From contig NZ_JAATOD010000001.1 in assembly GCF_014229645.1 (NCBI RefSeq), positions 868,001 through 932,000 of the forward strand: 64,000 bases of DNA, written 5' to 3'. Below, in pieces: positions 25,793-36,783 of this stretch (positions are counted from its first letter, which is position 1; each line of letters begins with the position of its first letter). The DNA is from Listeria swaminathanii (GTDB lineage: Bacteria > Bacillota > Bacilli > Lactobacillales > Listeriaceae). Under the pieces are notes generated by a model. It was given only the letters and a program-made list of their open reading frames with translations, was not told where the DNA came from and ran no database searches. A program made the translations under genes and the position numbers.

Positions 25793-26914
25793 ATGGAAGA
25801 TTTTATTTATTATAATGGCAAAAAATATCGCAAAGGTTATACGACTGGAACGTGTGCGGCCGCCGCGGCTAAAGCTTGTGTTGAAATGATTTTAACACAA
25901 GAAGAAGTGAGCGCGGTACAAGTAACGACGACCGGGGGAACTATCCTTGAAATTCCTGTTGCACATCAACAATTTTCCAAAAATAAAGCAACTGCCGCGG
26001 TTCAAAAAGATGGCGGGGACGATATTGATGCGACTCACGGAATGTGGATTTTTGTGGATGTGGAATTAACGGATAGCGCTGAGATTGTATTAGATGGCGG
26101 TGTTGGGATTGGACGTGCCACGCAAAAAGGAATTTCTGTTGCAGTTGGCGAAGCGGCAATTAACCCGGCACCACGGAAAAATATTTTAGCAACGGTGCGC
26201 GAATCACTTGGCGAAAATCGTGGTGCAAACATTTTAGTTTATGCTCCGGAAGGCGAAGAACGTGCGAAACGAACGATGAACAGCAACTTAGGCATCATCG
26301 GCGGGATTTCTATTCTAGGCACGACCGGAATTGTTACCCCGATGTCGGATGAAGGCTGGAAAAAATCGCTATCGATCGAACTCGAAATGAAACGTAATCA
26401 AGGGATCGACCAAATTATCCTCGTTCCCGGCAATTATGGCGATGATTTTGTCCAAAATACACTTGGTTTCTCAAGTAATAATATCGTTTCGATGAGTAAT
26501 TTTGTTGGTTATATGCTAAAAGAAACGCAGCGTCTCGCTTTCAAAAAAGTACTGATGGTCGGCCATTTCGGCAAATTAGTGAAGGTTTCGGCGGGGATTT
26601 TTACGACATATAGTAAAGATGCCGATGCTCGGGCAGAAATTTTGGTTGCCAATTTGGCTTTACTCGGCGCGCCGTTACCACTTTTGCAAGAAGTGGAGCA
26701 GTGCAATACGACGGAAGCGGCGGGTGAATTAATTGAAGCAGCTGGTTACACGCAAGTTTATGACGTTATCGCACAAAAAATTAAAACGAGATCAGAGCGC
26801 TTTTTGAAATTCACGAAACCAAGCGTGGAAATTGATGTTGTCACTTTTTCGACCGAGCGCGGTTTACTTGCTGCAACGAAAGACATCGACGTACTACGGG
26901 AGGAATGGCGATGA
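25793..26914 (+). CDS. cbiD: Cobalt-precorrin-5B C1-methyltransferase CbiD
   Basis: 373 aa; SAM-dependent methylation at C-1. Family start [17 protein letters not shown], then [32 protein letters not shown] segment (written here as [20 protein letters not shown]) and [18 protein letters not shown]. Overlaps cbiE. Confidence 0.94.
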   Translation: MEDFIYYNGKKYRKGYTTGTCAAAAAKACVEMILTQEEVSAVQVTTTGGTILEIPVAHQQFSKNKATAAVQKDGGDDIDATHGMWIFVDVELTDSAEIVLDGGVGIGRATQKGISVAVGEAAINPAPRKNILATVRESLGENRGANILVYAPEGEERAKRTMNSNLGIIGGISILGTTGIVTPMSDEGWKKSLSIELEMKRNQGIDQIILVPGNYGDDFVQNTLGFSSNNIVSMSNFVGYMLKETQRLAFKKVLMVGHFGKLVKVSAGIFTTYSKDADARAEILVANLALLGAPLPLLQEVEQCNTTEAAGELIEAAGYTQVYDVIAQKIKTRSERFLKFTKPSVEIDVVTFSTERGLLAATKDIDVLREEWR

Positions 26915-27507
26915 TTACGGTAGTCGGAATTGGTCCAGGCGATACAAAACTATTAATCAATGAAGCAAAAGTGACGATAAGCAAGGCGGATACGGTATAT
27001 GGCTCAACCAGACAATTACAAGAAATTGCCGAATTAACGACTGCAACACCCATGCTTTTACCAAAAAAACTAGCAGATTTAAAAAACATTCCTCATCAAA
27101 ATCAAAATGTAGTGATTTTGGCATCGGGTGATCCGCTCCTTTACGGAATTGGCAACTGGGCGATGGCGAATTTTGCGAAAGATGTTCGAATTATTCCAGG
27201 TATTAGCGCCATCCAAATGATGTTTCACCAAATTAAATTACCAATGAATGATTGTTTTATTACGAGCAGCCATGGTAAAACGCCAAACTTTGATTTTTTA
27301 TTGCAACATGAAAAAGTCGCAATGGTGACCGATACGATTATTGGACCATACGAAATTGCTGCTGAAATCTTAAAGCGAAACCTCCAAAAAATCATTTTTA
27401 TAGGTGAAAATTTAAGCTCCAAAGAAGAACGAATCCACAAATTAAAGCCCGAAGATGTGGCAAAAAAATACGATATGAATGTAGTGGTGATTATAGATGA
27501 AGGATGA
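26911..27507 (+). CDS. cbiE: Cobalt-precorrin-7 C5-methyltransferase CbiE
   Basis: 198-aa member of the tetrapyrrole methylase family ([12 protein letters not shown] at the N-terminus, [11 protein letters not shown] about residue 70, IIPGISAIQ). Methylates C-5 with CbiT acting on C-15. ATG at 26911 chosen for a GGGAGG site 7 nt upstream; the ATG at 26905 is too close. Overlaps cbiD by 4 bp and cbiT by 11 bp. Confidence 0.93.
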   Translation: MITVVGIGPGDTKLLINEAKVTISKADTVYGSTRQLQEIAELTTATPMLLPKKLADLKNIPHQNQNVVILASGDPLLYGIGNWAMANFAKDVRIIPGISAIQMMFHQIKLPMNDCFITSSHGKTPNFDFLLQHEKVAMVTDTIIGPYEIAAEILKRNLQKIIFIGENLSSKEERIHKLKPEDVAKKYDMNVVVIIDEG

Positions 27508-28066
27508 AGTATTTATTCGCGGCAAAGTACCAATGACAAAAGCGGAAGTACGAGCGGCGAGCATTGATTTGCTCGGTTTAGATGCTAGCTGTCGAAAATT
27601 CCTAGATGTCGGAGCTGGGACGGGGAGTGTAGGCCTTCAAGTAGCTTGTCAGTTCCCAGAAATCAAGGTCACTGCAATTGAGCGAAACCCGGATGCGGTC
27701 GATTTGATCAAACAAAACCAAGCCAAGTTTGGATTAGAGAATGTGGCAGTTATAGAAGCTTATGCGCCGATTGAATTAGCAGAAAACGATACATTTGACG
27801 CCATTTTCATTGGTGGAAGTGGTGGGAATTTAACCGATATTATTGATTGGTCACTGGCACAAATGAATCCGGGCGGCCGTTTAGTTCTTAATTTTATTTT
27901 GTTAGAAAATGCGTTAACCGCAATGAACCATTTAGAAAAATTAGCCGTGAGTGAATTAACGATGAAACAAATTCAAGTTTCGAGCTGGCATAAACTTGGC
28001 GCGGGGCATTACTTTGAACCACAAAACCCAACCATCATTATTGGCTGTAAAAAATTAGAGGAGTGA
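27497..28066 (+). CDS. cbiT: Cobalt-precorrin-6B C15-methyltransferase (decarboxylating) CbiT
   Basis: 189-aa Rossmann-type methyltransferase; methylates C-15 and decarboxylates the C-12 acetate. SAM motif [16 protein letters not shown] (about 35-50), acidic [11 protein letters not shown] and [12 protein letters not shown]. Separate from CbiE here, whereas aerobic organisms fuse both as CobL. Confidence 0.93.
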   Translation: MKDEVFIRGKVPMTKAEVRAASIDLLGLDASCRKFLDVGAGTGSVGLQVACQFPEIKVTAIERNPDAVDLIKQNQAKFGLENVAVIEAYAPIELAENDTFDAIFIGGSGGNLTDIIDWSLAQMNPGGRLVLNFILLENALTAMNHLEKLAVSELTMKQIQVSSWHKLGAGHYFEPQNPTIIIGCKKLEE

Positions 28067-28071
28067 AGAAA

Positions 28072-28821
28072 ATGGCAGAAGTACATTTCGTCGGAGCAGG
28101 ACCTGGAGATAAAGAATTAATCACACTAAAAGGATATCAACTTTTAAAAGAGGCGGATGTAGTTATTTACGCTGGATCACTCGTGAATCCGGAGTTGCTG
28201 GAATATTGTAAAGCTGACTGTGAAATCCATAATAGCGCGAGTATGAACTTAATCGAAATTATTGACTGTATGGAAGCAGGTGTAACAGCTGGGAAAGAAG
28301 TTGTTCGTTTGCAAACGGGAGACTTTTCTATTTATGGTTCCATCCGCGAACAAGTCGAGGAAATGAAAAAACGCTCAATTCCATTTACATGTACACCTGG
28401 AGTAAGTTCATTCCTTGGTGCAGCGAGTAGTTTTGGCGTCGAATATACGGTTCCAGAAGTAAGCCAAAGTGTGATTATTACGCGAATGGCTGGCCGAACT
28501 CCAGTACCATCACGCGAATCGCTTAGATCATACGCAGCGCACCAAACTTCGATGGTTATTTTCTTATCCGTTCAAGGTATTAGAAAAGTCGTTTCAGAAT
28601 TAATCAAAGGTGGCTATAAACCAGAAACACCAGCTGCGGTTATTTATAAAGCGACTTGGGCAGAAGAAAAGAAAGTAACTGGTACGCTAGAAGACATCGC
28701 GGAAAAAGTGACAGAAGCAGGAATTACGAAAACCGCACTTATTATGGTCGGCGATTTCCTTGGAGAAGAATTTTATTATTCCAAGCTATATGACAAGGAT
28801 TTCAAACATGAGTACAGATAA
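28072..28821 (+). CDS. cbiF: Cobalt-precorrin-4 C11-methyltransferase CbiF
   Basis: 249-aa tetrapyrrole methylase: [48 protein letters not shown] and the [12 protein letters not shown] loop. ATG at 28072 taken for AGAGGAG 8 nt upstream; the in-frame GTG at 28063 overlaps that site. The 3' end overlaps cbiG. Confidence 0.94.
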   Translation: MAEVHFVGAGPGDKELITLKGYQLLKEADVVIYAGSLVNPELLEYCKADCEIHNSASMNLIEIIDCMEAGVTAGKEVVRLQTGDFSIYGSIREQVEEMKKRSIPFTCTPGVSSFLGAASSFGVEYTVPEVSQSVIITRMAGRTPVPSRESLRSYAAHQTSMVIFLSVQGIRKVVSELIKGGYKPETPAAVIYKATWAEEKKVTGTLEDIAEKVTEAGITKTALIMVGDFLGEEFYYSKLYDKDFKHEYR

Positions 28822-29839
28822 AATTGCCATTATTGCTGTCACCGAACGTGGGCGTGATTTAGCAATAACGTTAGCAGAAACAGTAGCTGCAACGATTTTC
28901 GTTCCAGAAAAACATCACAATGCACACACACAAATCTTAACGCCAAATTTTGGAACAGGTCTGCGGACGATTTTCACGGAATATCAAGCGTTAATTTGCA
29001 TTATGGCGACAGGAATTGCGGTTCGGACGCTGGCGCCAGTCATTGAAGATAAACTTTCAGATCCGGCAGTACTCGTCATGGATGAATATGGTCAATTTAT
29101 CATTAGTTTACTTTCCGGTCATGTTGGTGGAGCGAATGCGTTAACGGAGCAAATTGCTGAACTAACAGGTGGCGCAGCAGTTATTACAACCGCAACCGAT
29201 CGGGCCAATGTGGCGGCGATTGATAATATCGCTAAACAATTAGACGGTTACTTGCCCGATTTTAAAGCAACAACGAAGCGTATCAATGGCTTACTAGCAG
29301 CAGGAAAAGAAGTCGGTTTGCACGTAGATGAACCGTTTGAAGTTGATACGCGAGGTTTTACTTACAAAGAAGTGAGTCCGCAAATTTTCATATCAACTAA
29401 AAATAATTTACCAACCGCAAAACTAGAACGAATCCAGCTAGTACCAAGACAATTTATTCTTGGAGTCGGTTGCAGAAAAGGTATTTCGGTGGAAACAATT
29501 GATGCCGCCTTTAGACATTTTTGTGAACAAGAAAACATACACCCACGAGCATTTCGTGCGATTCATAGCATTACACTCAAAGCCGAAGAACCAGCAATTC
29601 TACATTTAGCGGAAAAATGGGGCATTGAGTTTATCGTCCATTCAGCGGAAGAATTGCAAACAGTGGCTGAAAAATACCCAACATCCGCATTCGTTCAAAA
29701 AACCGTGCAAGTAGGAAATGTCGCCTTATCAGCAGCTGATATTGGCAGTAATGGAAACGTGATTACAAGCCGATTTGCCGAAAATGGTGTGACATTCGCA
29801 GCTGGAAAACTAACTAAAAATAGTGAGGTGGCAAAATGA
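28808..29839 (+). CDS. cbiG: Cobalt-precorrin-5A hydrolase CbiG
   Basis: 343 aa; opens the ring-A lactone and releases acetaldehyde. N-terminal and central regions show [19 protein letters not shown] and [18 protein letters not shown] with [13 protein letters not shown]; the C-terminal CbiG domain shows [14 protein letters not shown] and [15 protein letters not shown] 28808 with AAGGA 8 nt upstream, 14-bp overlap with cbiF; longer readings lie entirely inside cbiF. Confidence 0.92.
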   Translation: MSTDKIAIIAVTERGRDLAITLAETVAATIFVPEKHHNAHTQILTPNFGTGLRTIFTEYQALICIMATGIAVRTLAPVIEDKLSDPAVLVMDEYGQFIISLLSGHVGGANALTEQIAELTGGAAVITTATDRANVAAIDNIAKQLDGYLPDFKATTKRINGLLAAGKEVGLHVDEPFEVDTRGFTYKEVSPQIFISTKNNLPTAKLERIQLVPRQFILGVGCRKGISVETIDAAFRHFCEQENIHPRAFRAIHSITLKAEEPAILHLAEKWGIEFIVHSAEELQTVAEKYPTSAFVQKTVQVGNVALSAADIGSNGNVITSRFAENGVTFAAGKLTKNSEVAK

Positions 29840-30561
29840 TTTATGTAATCGGAATTGGCCCAGGAGATAAACGATTAATGACAGGTGAAGCGCTGCAAGC
29901 AATAGAAGATGCAGACGTTATCGTTGGTTATGTCACCTATATCAAACTAATCAAAGAGCTAATTAAAGATAAAGAAGTAGTGAAAACGGGCATGCGACGC
30001 GAAATCGACCGCTGCCAAGAAGCCGTAAATATCGCATTAATAGGCAAAAAAGTGGCTGTCGTTTCCAGTGGTGATGCTGGGATTTATGGCATGGCTGGCT
30101 TAGTTTTAGAACTAGCTGAAAAAAGCGACCCCAATTTAGAAGTTAAAGTAATCCCAGGAATTACCGCGAGTATTGGAGCTGCTGCAGTTCTTGGCGCACC
30201 AATCATGCACGATTTTTGCCATATTAGTTTAAGTGATTTAATGACACCGTGGGAAGTAATCGAAAAACGTTTAACTCATGCCGCGATGGCCGACTTTGTT
30301 GTTTGTTTTTACAATCCAAGAAGTAAAGGCCGCGCCAACCATTTAGCGAACGCTTTTCAAAAGATGATGGAGCACAAATCAGGAGATACGGTTGTTGGTA
30401 TCGTCAAAGATGTTGGTCGAAAAGAAGAGCGGAAAATCATTACTACGATGCAAGATATCGACTATGAGTTAGTGGATATGACAACGATGGTCATTGTAGG
30501 AAATAAAGAAACATACGTAAAAAATGGCAAAATGATTACACCTCGAGGCTACTCACTATGA
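29836..30561 (+). CDS. cbiH: Cobalt-precorrin-3 C17-methyltransferase CbiH
   Basis: 241-aa tetrapyrrole methylase that methylates C-17 and contracts the ring. VIGIGPGDKRLMTGEAL, VVGYVTYIKL, VVSSGDAGIYGMAGL, VIPGITASIGAAAVLGAPIMHDF and FYNPRSKGRANHL are CbiH/CobJ landmarks. 4-bp overlaps with both neighbours. Confidence 0.94.
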   Translation: MIYVIGIGPGDKRLMTGEALQAIEDADVIVGYVTYIKLIKELIKDKEVVKTGMRREIDRCQEAVNIALIGKKVAVVSSGDAGIYGMAGLVLELAEKSDPNLEVKVIPGITASIGAAAVLGAPIMHDFCHISLSDLMTPWEVIEKRLTHAAMADFVVCFYNPRSKGRANHLANAFQKMMEHKSGDTVVGIVKDVGRKEERKIITTMQDIDYELVDMTTMVIVGNKETYVKNGKMITPRGYSL

Positions 30562-31310
30562 TTTTCGTGCTCGGAGGAACTTCGGATAGCTTGTTAATTA
30601 GCGACTGGCTAACTGAAACAAAACTTGCCTTTATTCTTTCAGTCGCAACAGATTACGGGGAAACATTGGCCAAGCAGCACGCCGAAACTGTATTTTGTGG
30701 CAGATTATCGAAAGAAGAAATGCTCGAGAAATGGCACGCTAAAAATGTTGACCTCGTTATTGATGCAACCCATCCATTTGCGACAATCGTTTCTGAAACA
30801 GCGATGGAGGCTTGTAAGGAAGCGAACATTCCTTATGTTCGGTTCGAACGCACGAGCGAACAAACAGATAATACGTATTTGGTAGCGGATATCAATGAAG
30901 CATGTACAGTAGCGGCTAAACTTGGTCAGCGGATTTTCCTGACAACCGGCAGCAAAAATTTACCCGAATTTGTGGCTGGCTTGAAGGAGAAGCACATTAT
31001 CGCGCGCATTTTGCCAGTGTCGGATGTCATTCGTTCAGCAGAAGAACTAGGACTCGTTGCCGACCAAATCATCGGCATGAAAGGACCATTCACGAAAGAA
31101 GCGAACCGAACACAGCTAGAAATGACTGGGGCTGATGTGTTAATAACTAAAGAAAGTGGCAAACAAGGCGGCTTTCAAGAAAAACTTACAGCAGCTGCAG
31201 AACTAAATATTCCTGTCATTGTCATTCGCCGCAAAAAATTAAATTATCCAATCGAAATAAATCATATAACAGAACTACCAGAAATTTTAACACAATTGGA
31301 GGTCTACTAA
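30558..31310 (+). CDS. cbiJ: Cobalt-precorrin-6A reductase CbiJ
   Basis: 250 aa; NAD(P)H-dependent reduction of cobalt-precorrin-6A. N-terminal FVLGGTSDSLLISDWL, VIDATHPFATIVSE (about 72), YVRFERTS and TTGSKNLPEFV, with the C-terminal KESGKQGGFQEKLTAA. ATG overlaps the cbiH stop by 4 bp and its last base is shared with the next start. Confidence 0.92.
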   Translation: MIFVLGGTSDSLLISDWLTETKLAFILSVATDYGETLAKQHAETVFCGRLSKEEMLEKWHAKNVDLVIDATHPFATIVSETAMEACKEANIPYVRFERTSEQTDNTYLVADINEACTVAAKLGQRIFLTTGSKNLPEFVAGLKEKHIIARILPVSDVIRSAEELGLVADQIIGMKGPFTKEANRTQLEMTGADVLITKESGKQGGFQEKLTAAAELNIPVIVIRRKKLNYPIEINHITELPEILTQLEVY

Positions 31311-32791
31311 TGGGAAAAGTCATGTTAATTGGCGCAGGTCCAGGAGATGCACAACTACTAACTGTAAAAGGATTAGCCGCACTTCAAAAGGCAGATGTTA
31401 TTGTATACGACCGTCTCGTTGAACCGGCGATGCTCCAAGAACGAAAAGCTAGCTGTAAACTAATTTATGTGGGAAAAGAACCTTTACATCATCCAATTCC
31501 CCAAGATGAAATCGAGCAAATTCTTGTAAGAGAAGCCGCAACGAATGAACTAGTTGTACGTTTAAAAGCAGGCGATCCTTATGTGTTTGGGCGCGGCGGG
31601 GAAGAAGGAGAGACGCTTTATAAAGCAGGAATTCCGTTTGAAGTTATTCCGGGAATCACATCTGCAATTGGCGGACTTGCTTACGCGGGAATTCCAGTGA
31701 CACATCGTGATTTTGCTTCAAGTTTTCACGTGATTACTGGTCATTTGAAAAAAGGACGCGACCCGCTAGATTGGGAAGCACTTGCGCGACTTGAAGGAAC
31801 GCTCGTTTTCCTGATGGGAATGACAAATTTGCCTAATATTTGCGCGAATCTACTTGGAAATGGTCGTAAAGCAGAAACGGGTGTTGCGATTGTACAATGG
31901 GCATCGCGCGGCAAACAATTAACGGTTACGGGAAACTTACAAACAATCGAGCAAAAAGTAGCAGAATCCGGTATTTCCTCCCCAGCGCTTATCGTGGTTG
32001 GCGATGTGGTGAGCTTACGGCCGCAGCTGAACTTTTTTGAAGAAATGCCTCTTTTCCATACAAAAGTATTACTTCCAAGAGCACGTGCTGGAAAAAGTAT
32101 GCTCGCGGAACAAATTCGCGATTTAGGCGGAGAAGTAACGATGTATCCAAATATTCAAGTCTTGGATGTTGCACCAACGAAAACAAAAGCAGAACTTGCT
32201 GAAGTAAGCGAACTTCTTTTCACATCCAAAGAAGCTGTAGAACGATTTTTCGGCTATTTAACAGCACTAGATTTAGATATTCGCTCTTTAAAAAATACCC
32301 ATCTTACAGCAATCGGCAAGCAAACAAAAGAAGCATTTAGCGAAAAAGGAATTATCCCAGATAGCTTCATTAAAAGACGGAGCACGGAATTGATTTTAGA
32401 GCATCTAGCGCGATTCCAAAACAATGCGAGCAACTTGATTATCGGGAGCGTGGTTGATACAGCGGAAGTTAGCGCGATTTTATCCGAAGTGGAAGCACTC
32501 GAAATGATGCCGCTATACGATATGCGCCCAGTGACCGAGCGCCCATTTGATCTCGAAAGCTTTGAACAAGTGTGCTTCTCTAGCTCGCGTTCCGTCCAAA
32601 ATTTACTTGATGTTTTAACAGCTGAAGAAAAAGCCATTTTACAAACGAAAACAATCCTTTCCATTGGAAGATTCACAAGCGCAACCTTGCAATCATTCGG
32701 CATTAACGATTTTACAGAAGCCGAAAGTGCCACACCTGAGAGCTTAATCGAACTAATCCAAAAAACAAAATTAGAAGGAGTACCACAATGA
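31310..32791 (+). CDS. cobA-hemD: Uroporphyrinogen-III C-methyltransferase fused to uroporphyrinogen-III synthase (CobA-HemD)
   Basis: 493-aa fusion. Residues 1-240 are the SAM methyltransferase (LIGAGPGDAQLLTVKG, VVRLKAGDPYVFGRGGEEGE, GITSAIGGLAYAGIPVTHRD), which makes precorrin-2. Residues about 250-493 resemble HemD (LPRARAGKSMLAEQIRDLGGEV, LLFTSKEAVERFF, FSSSRSVQNLLD). The fusion links precursor formation to the branch point. The second half is less conserved but uninterrupted. Confidence 0.92.
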   Translation: MGKVMLIGAGPGDAQLLTVKGLAALQKADVIVYDRLVEPAMLQERKASCKLIYVGKEPLHHPIPQDEIEQILVREAATNELVVRLKAGDPYVFGRGGEEGETLYKAGIPFEVIPGITSAIGGLAYAGIPVTHRDFASSFHVITGHLKKGRDPLDWEALARLEGTLVFLMGMTNLPNICANLLGNGRKAETGVAIVQWASRGKQLTVTGNLQTIEQKVAESGISSPALIVVGDVVSLRPQLNFFEEMPLFHTKVLLPRARAGKSMLAEQIRDLGGEVTMYPNIQVLDVAPTKTKAELAEVSELLFTSKEAVERFFGYLTALDLDIRSLKNTHLTAIGKQTKEAFSEKGIIPDSFIKRRSTELILEHLARFQNNASNLIIGSVVDTAEVSAILSEVEALEMMPLYDMRPVTERPFDLESFEQVCFSSSRSVQNLLDVLTAEEKAILQTKTILSIGRFTSATLQSFGINDFTEAESATPESLIELIQKTKLEGVPQ

Positions 32792-33573
32792 AAAAAGCCA
32801 TTTTAGTCGTTAGTTTTGGTACTAGTTATCCAGAAACAAGAGAAAAAACCATTGAAGCATGCGAAAAACGTGTAGCTCAAGAATTTCCTGACTACACGGT
32901 ATTCCGCGCCTTTACATCTAATAAAATTATTAAAAAACTAAAAACACGTGACAACATGCATATCAACACGCCAAGTCAAGCGTTAAACCAACTAAAAGAA
33001 TTAGGCTATAAGGAAGTCATTATTCAATCACTACATATTATTAGCGGTGGTGAATTTGAAAAAATCACGGCCCAAGTGGAAAGATTTAAACCGGATTTTG
33101 ATTCCATCATCGTTAGCCAACCACTGCTTGATTCTAAGGAAGATTACGAAAAAGCCATCGAAGCTATCCGCCATCAAATGCCTCCTTTGAAAGAACAAGA
33201 AGCATTAATCCTTATGGGGCATGGCTCAAAACACCATGCATTCAGCGCCTATGCTTGCCTTGACCATATGCTTTTAAACGAACCAATCTATCTTTGTGCA
33301 GTAGAAAGTTATCCCGGTCTGGATCAAGTGATTGAACGATTGCAACAAGCAGAAATCAAAAAAGCACATTTAATGCCATTTATGCTTGTAGCAGGCGATC
33401 ATGCCACCAACGATATGGCCTCTGATGACGATGATTCTTGGAAAAGTACGTTAGAACAAGCTGGCATAAAAACCGAATGTCATTTGCAAGGATTAGGCGA
33501 GAACGAATTCATCCAAGCCCAATTTATCGACCACATCCACACGGCAATAGAAAGGGTGAAAGCACGTGGCTAA
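32788..33573 (+). CDS. cbiK: Sirohydrochlorin cobaltochelatase CbiK
   Basis: 261-aa ATP-independent class II chelatase that inserts cobalt early in the anaerobic pathway. Visible: LVVSFGTSYPETREKTI, QSLHIISGGEFEKI (metal His about residue 81), MGHGSKHHAF (His about 145) and HLMPFMLVAGDHATNDMA (His about 207). Confirms the early-cobalt route. Start overlaps the upstream stop by 4 bp. Confidence 0.94.
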   Translation: MKKAILVVSFGTSYPETREKTIEACEKRVAQEFPDYTVFRAFTSNKIIKKLKTRDNMHINTPSQALNQLKELGYKEVIIQSLHIISGGEFEKITAQVERFKPDFDSIIVSQPLLDSKEDYEKAIEAIRHQMPPLKEQEALILMGHGSKHHAFSAYACLDHMLLNEPIYLCAVESYPGLDQVIERLQQAEIKKAHLMPFMLVAGDHATNDMASDDDDSWKSTLEQAGIKTECHLQGLGENEFIQAQFIDHIHTAIERVKARG

Positions 33574-34276
33574 ATTTTACGGCATTGGCACAGGCCCCGG
33601 TGACAGCAAACTAGTCACAATGGAAGCGGCAGAACGACTTGGGAAATTAGCCATTCTCTACACTCCCCAACCGAAAAAAGGTGGCGAAAGCTTAGCTAAG
33701 AAAATCGTCAGCCCATATTTAAAAGATACGCTAATCATCAAAGAACGCCATTTTCCAATGAGTTACAACAAAGAAGAAAAGATGCTGGCATGGAAAGAAA
33801 TTGCGGAAGAAATCAAAATAGACGTTCAAAACGGAAACGATGTTGGTTTCATCACACTAGGCGACCCAATGGTTTACAGCACATATAGCTATTTACTAGA
33901 ACTGTTAAAAGGCGAAATTGAAACAGTTACGCTAGCGGGTATTTCTTCCTTTTCGAATATCGCTTCCAAAATTGAATTACCACTCGTGATGGACGAGGAA
34001 AGTTTTGCCGTTATCCCGGTCACAGCAGGCGCTGAAAAAATCGAACAAGCGCTCATGTTGTTTGATACCGTTGTCTTCATGAAAGCAGCAAGCAATTTAC
34101 CCCTTCTTACGACATTACTAAAAAAACTGAATTTGCTTGATGCAGCAGTTGTAGTAAGCGACGTTGCCATGGCGACAGAAAAAATCACATACGGCATGCA
34201 AAACATAAATCCAGAAGGAAAAATGTCATACTTTACCACGATTATCGTGAAAAAAAGAAGGGAGCAATACAAATGA
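33566..34276 (+). CDS. cbiL: Cobalt-factor-II C20-methyltransferase CbiL
   Basis: 236-aa tetrapyrrole methylase: FYGIGTGPGDSKLVTMEA, FITLGDPMVYSTYSYLLE, VTLAGISSFSNIA. GTG start after AAAGGGTGAAA, inside the end of cbiK. Stop overlaps cbiM by 4 bp. Confidence 0.94.
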   Translation: MAKFYGIGTGPGDSKLVTMEAAERLGKLAILYTPQPKKGGESLAKKIVSPYLKDTLIIKERHFPMSYNKEEKMLAWKEIAEEIKIDVQNGNDVGFITLGDPMVYSTYSYLLELLKGEIETVTLAGISSFSNIASKIELPLVMDEESFAVIPVTAGAEKIEQALMLFDTVVFMKAASNLPLLTTLLKKLNLLDAAVVVSDVAMATEKITYGMQNINPEGKMSYFTTIIVKKRREQYK

Positions 34277-35007
34277 AAAAATTATGGAAGTTTCTACCAT
34301 TTGTTTTAATCGGCGTAATTTACTTTACTTTAACCAATCCAGAATCCGCACACGCAATGCATATTATGGAGGGTTTTTTACCAGTAAAATGGGCAGTTTT
34401 TTGGCTTATTGTTTTCATTCCATTTCTTGTACTTGGTTTAATGCGTATTCGTAAATTAATTGCTCTAGATAAAAATAATAAATTACTATTAGCATTATGT
34501 GCGGCCTTTATCTTTGTTCTTTCTGCACTAAAAATTCCATCCGTGACAGGCTCTTGTTCGCATCCGACTGGTGTTGGCCTTGCGACAGTTATGTTCGGTC
34601 CGCTCGTTGTTAGTGTTCTAGGCGTGATTGTACTACTTTTCCAAGCGTTATTACTTGCTCACGGCGGGATTACAACCCTTGGTGCGAACGCAATGTCAAT
34701 GGCTGTAATTGGCCCAATGGTCGGTTTTGTCGTGTATAAACTAGCTCGTAAATTAAACTGCAATAAAAGTGTTTCGATTTTCTTATGTGCGATGACAGCT
34801 GACTTAGCGACCTACTTAACCACCAGCGTTCAGCTCGGAGTCGTTTTCCCAGATCCAGCATCAGGCATGATGGCTTCTATTCTAAAATTCATGGCGATTT
34901 TCTGTGTGACTCAAGTTCCAATCGCGATTGCAGAAGGCTTGCTAACAGTAGTTATGTACAATCTTATTAGCAAAAATTTACCAGAAAAGGTGGCACAATT
35001 ACGATGA
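34273..35007 (+). CDS. cbiM: Cobalt ECF transporter S component CbiM
   Basis: 244 aa. A signal peptide ends at SAHA, leaving mature N-terminal MHIMEGFLP, whose His2 is essential for metal recognition in the family. Further landmarks KIPSVTGSCSHPTGVGL and LLLAHGGITTLGANAMSMA. About seven spans. With CbiN, CbiQ and CbiO it imports cobalt for CbiK. Confidence 0.95.
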   Translation: MKKLWKFLPFVLIGVIYFTLTNPESAHAMHIMEGFLPVKWAVFWLIVFIPFLVLGLMRIRKLIALDKNNKLLLALCAAFIFVLSALKIPSVTGSCSHPTGVGLATVMFGPLVVSVLGVIVLLFQALLLAHGGITTLGANAMSMAVIGPMVGFVVYKLARKLNCNKSVSIFLCAMTADLATYLTTSVQLGVVFPDPASGMMASILKFMAIFCVTQVPIAIAEGLLTVVMYNLISKNLPEKVAQLR

Positions 35008-35300
35008 AAAAAATAAATATTAATGTCATTTTAATTCTATTAGTTGTTTTGTTAATGGTGAGTCCGTTTTTCTTCAATAAAACAGGGGAGTATGGCGGTT
35101 CTGACGGGGAAGCCGAAGCAGAAATTACTAAAATTGACCCAAGCTATGAACCATGGTTTGAACCACTTTATGAACCAAAAAGTGGCGAAATTGAAAGTTT
35201 ATTATTTACACTGCAAGGCTGTATCGGAACAGGAATTATCGCTTATGTCATTGGTGTGAGTCGTGGCAAGCGGAAAGCTGAGACCGATGTTAACCATTGA
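35004..35300 (+). CDS. cbiN: Cobalt transport accessory protein CbiN
   Basis: 98 aa with two membrane spans (about 5-24 and 70-90) flanking an extracytoplasmic loop that contains GEYGGSDGEAE and YEPWFEPLYEPKSGEIESLLFTLQ pattern residues; the latter aligns with the CbiN family. It is needed for cobalt loading of CbiM. Overlaps cbiM by 4 bp and cbiQ by 14 bp. Confidence 0.9.
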   Translation: MKKININVILILLVVLLMVSPFFFNKTGEYGGSDGEAEAEITKIDPSYEPWFEPLYEPKSGEIESLLFTLQGCIGTGIIAYVIGVSRGKRKAETDVNH

Positions 35301-35964
35301 TAAATATGCGTATCAAAACCGGTGGATTGCGTTTTCACCATCAGCAAAAGCTTTATTTTATGTCGCAATTCTCATAGTCGCGTTAACCGGCCCCGTGCTC
35401 GTCCAAGCCATCCTATTCTTGTGCATGGTGCCACTAACGCTCTATGTCGTAAAAATTCATTTTAAACAATATTTGAAATGGCTCCTTTTACCATTTTCAT
35501 TTCTACTTTTTAGTTTACTATCGATTCTTATTTCGATTTCCAAAGATCCAAGTAGTTTTCTCGCTTCGATTTCGCTTGGCAGTTTTTATCTCGGGATTTC
35601 TGATGTGACGATTACGACGGCGACCCAAGTTTTTTTCCGAAGTATCGCTTGCTTAGCCGCAACATACTTTTTCGTCCTAACCGTTCCCGTGGTACAATTA
35701 ACAAGAGTAATGAAGCGAATTTTTATCCCCAAAGTGCTCATTGAACTAACGATTTTAATTTACCGTTTTATCTTTATTTTCTTAGAAGAAGCAGCGGCGA
35801 TTCGAAAAGCACAGAGCCTTCGCTTTGGTTATCACGGCATAAAAAATAGTTATTGTTCATTTGGAATGCTCGTAAATACTTTATTTAATCGTGTAATGAA
35901 AAGATATAATGAAATGGTTGTAACACTTGATGTGAAGCTATATCAAGGAGAATTTCATATCTAG
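35287..35964 (+). CDS. cbiQ: Cobalt ECF transporter transmembrane component CbiQ
   Basis: 225 aa, four to six hydrophobic spans with the coupling-helix signature AAAIRKAQSLRFGY (about residue 175), the EcfT motif that contacts the ATPase. The ATG at 35287 (MLTIDKYAYQNRW) is preferred because family homology begins there; an in-frame GTG at 35263 would lie deeper in cbiN. No strong ribosome site; translation probably couples to cbiN. Confidence 0.88.
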   Translation: MLTIDKYAYQNRWIAFSPSAKALFYVAILIVALTGPVLVQAILFLCMVPLTLYVVKIHFKQYLKWLLLPFSFLLFSLLSILISISKDPSSFLASISLGSFYLGISDVTITTATQVFFRSIACLAATYFFVLTVPVVQLTRVMKRIFIPKVLIELTILIYRFIFIFLEEAAAIRKAQSLRFGYHGIKNSYCSFGMLVNTLFNRVMKRYNEMVVTLDVKLYQGEFHI

Positions 35965-35976
35965 GAGGAAGCCAAT

Positions 35977-36783
35977 TTGCTTAAAACAGAACATATTTCA
36001 TTCCAATACGAAGATGGCAAACAAGCCTTAACGGATGTTTCAATTGATTTAGAAAAAGGCAATATTATCGGCCTTATTGGTGCGAATGGCTCCGGTAAAT
36101 CGACACTTTTTATGCAGCTATTAGGCATTAACAAGCCAACTTCTGGTAAAGTTTATTTTGACGGAAAACCACTTTCTTACGATAAAAAAGCACTGTTTGC
36201 TTTGCGGAAAAAAGTGAGCATCGTTTTCCAAGATCCGGATCAACAAATCTTTTATTCGAATGTGCGTGACGATGTGGCTTTTGCGCTTAGAAATTTAGGC
36301 GTGAGTGAAAGTGAAGTAGAATCGCGCGTGACGAATGTGCTTGAGATTGTTGGTGCAACGGAATTTCAAAATAAACCAGTCCAATATTTAAGTTATGGCC
36401 AAAAAAAACGTGTCGCGATTGCCGGCGCCCTTGTTCTTGACACAGATTGGTTACTGCTAGATGAACCAACCGCCGGACTTGATCCCATCGGCAAAAAAAT
36501 CATGATGGAAATTATCGAACGTCTGGCAAATCAAGGGAAAAAGATCCTTATTTCAAGCCATGATATCGATTTAATTTATGAAATATGCGATTACGTGTAT
36601 ATGTTAAAAGATGGAGCTGTTCTCACAAACGGGGAAACAAGCAGTGTTTTCTTAGAGAAAAGCAATATCGAACAAGCAGGTTTAGTTCAGCCCTGGTTAA
36701 TCAAATTACACCAACAAGCTGGCTATCCACTGTTCAAAAAAGAAGCCGATTTTTTCGCGCATACGGGGAAGGTGACTGATTAA
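35977..36783 (+). CDS. cbiO: Cobalt ECF transporter ATPase CbiO
   Basis: 268-aa ABC ATPase. Walker [10 protein letters not shown] (about 35-43), Q-loop [10 protein letters not shown], signature [15 protein letters not shown], Walker [13 protein letters not shown] and switch His in SSHDIDL. TTG start with AGGAGG 6-7 nt upstream. The stop shares its last base with the cbiP start. Confidence 0.94.
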   Translation: MLKTEHISFQYEDGKQALTDVSIDLEKGNIIGLIGANGSGKSTLFMQLLGINKPTSGKVYFDGKPLSYDKKALFALRKKVSIVFQDPDQQIFYSNVRDDVAFALRNLGVSESEVESRVTNVLEIVGATEFQNKPVQYLSYGQKKRVAIAGALVLDTDWLLLDEPTAGLDPIGKKIMMEIIERLANQGKKILISSHDIDLIYEICDYVYMLKDGAVLTNGETSSVFLEKSNIEQAGLVQPWLIKLHQQAGYPLFKKEADFFAHTGKVTD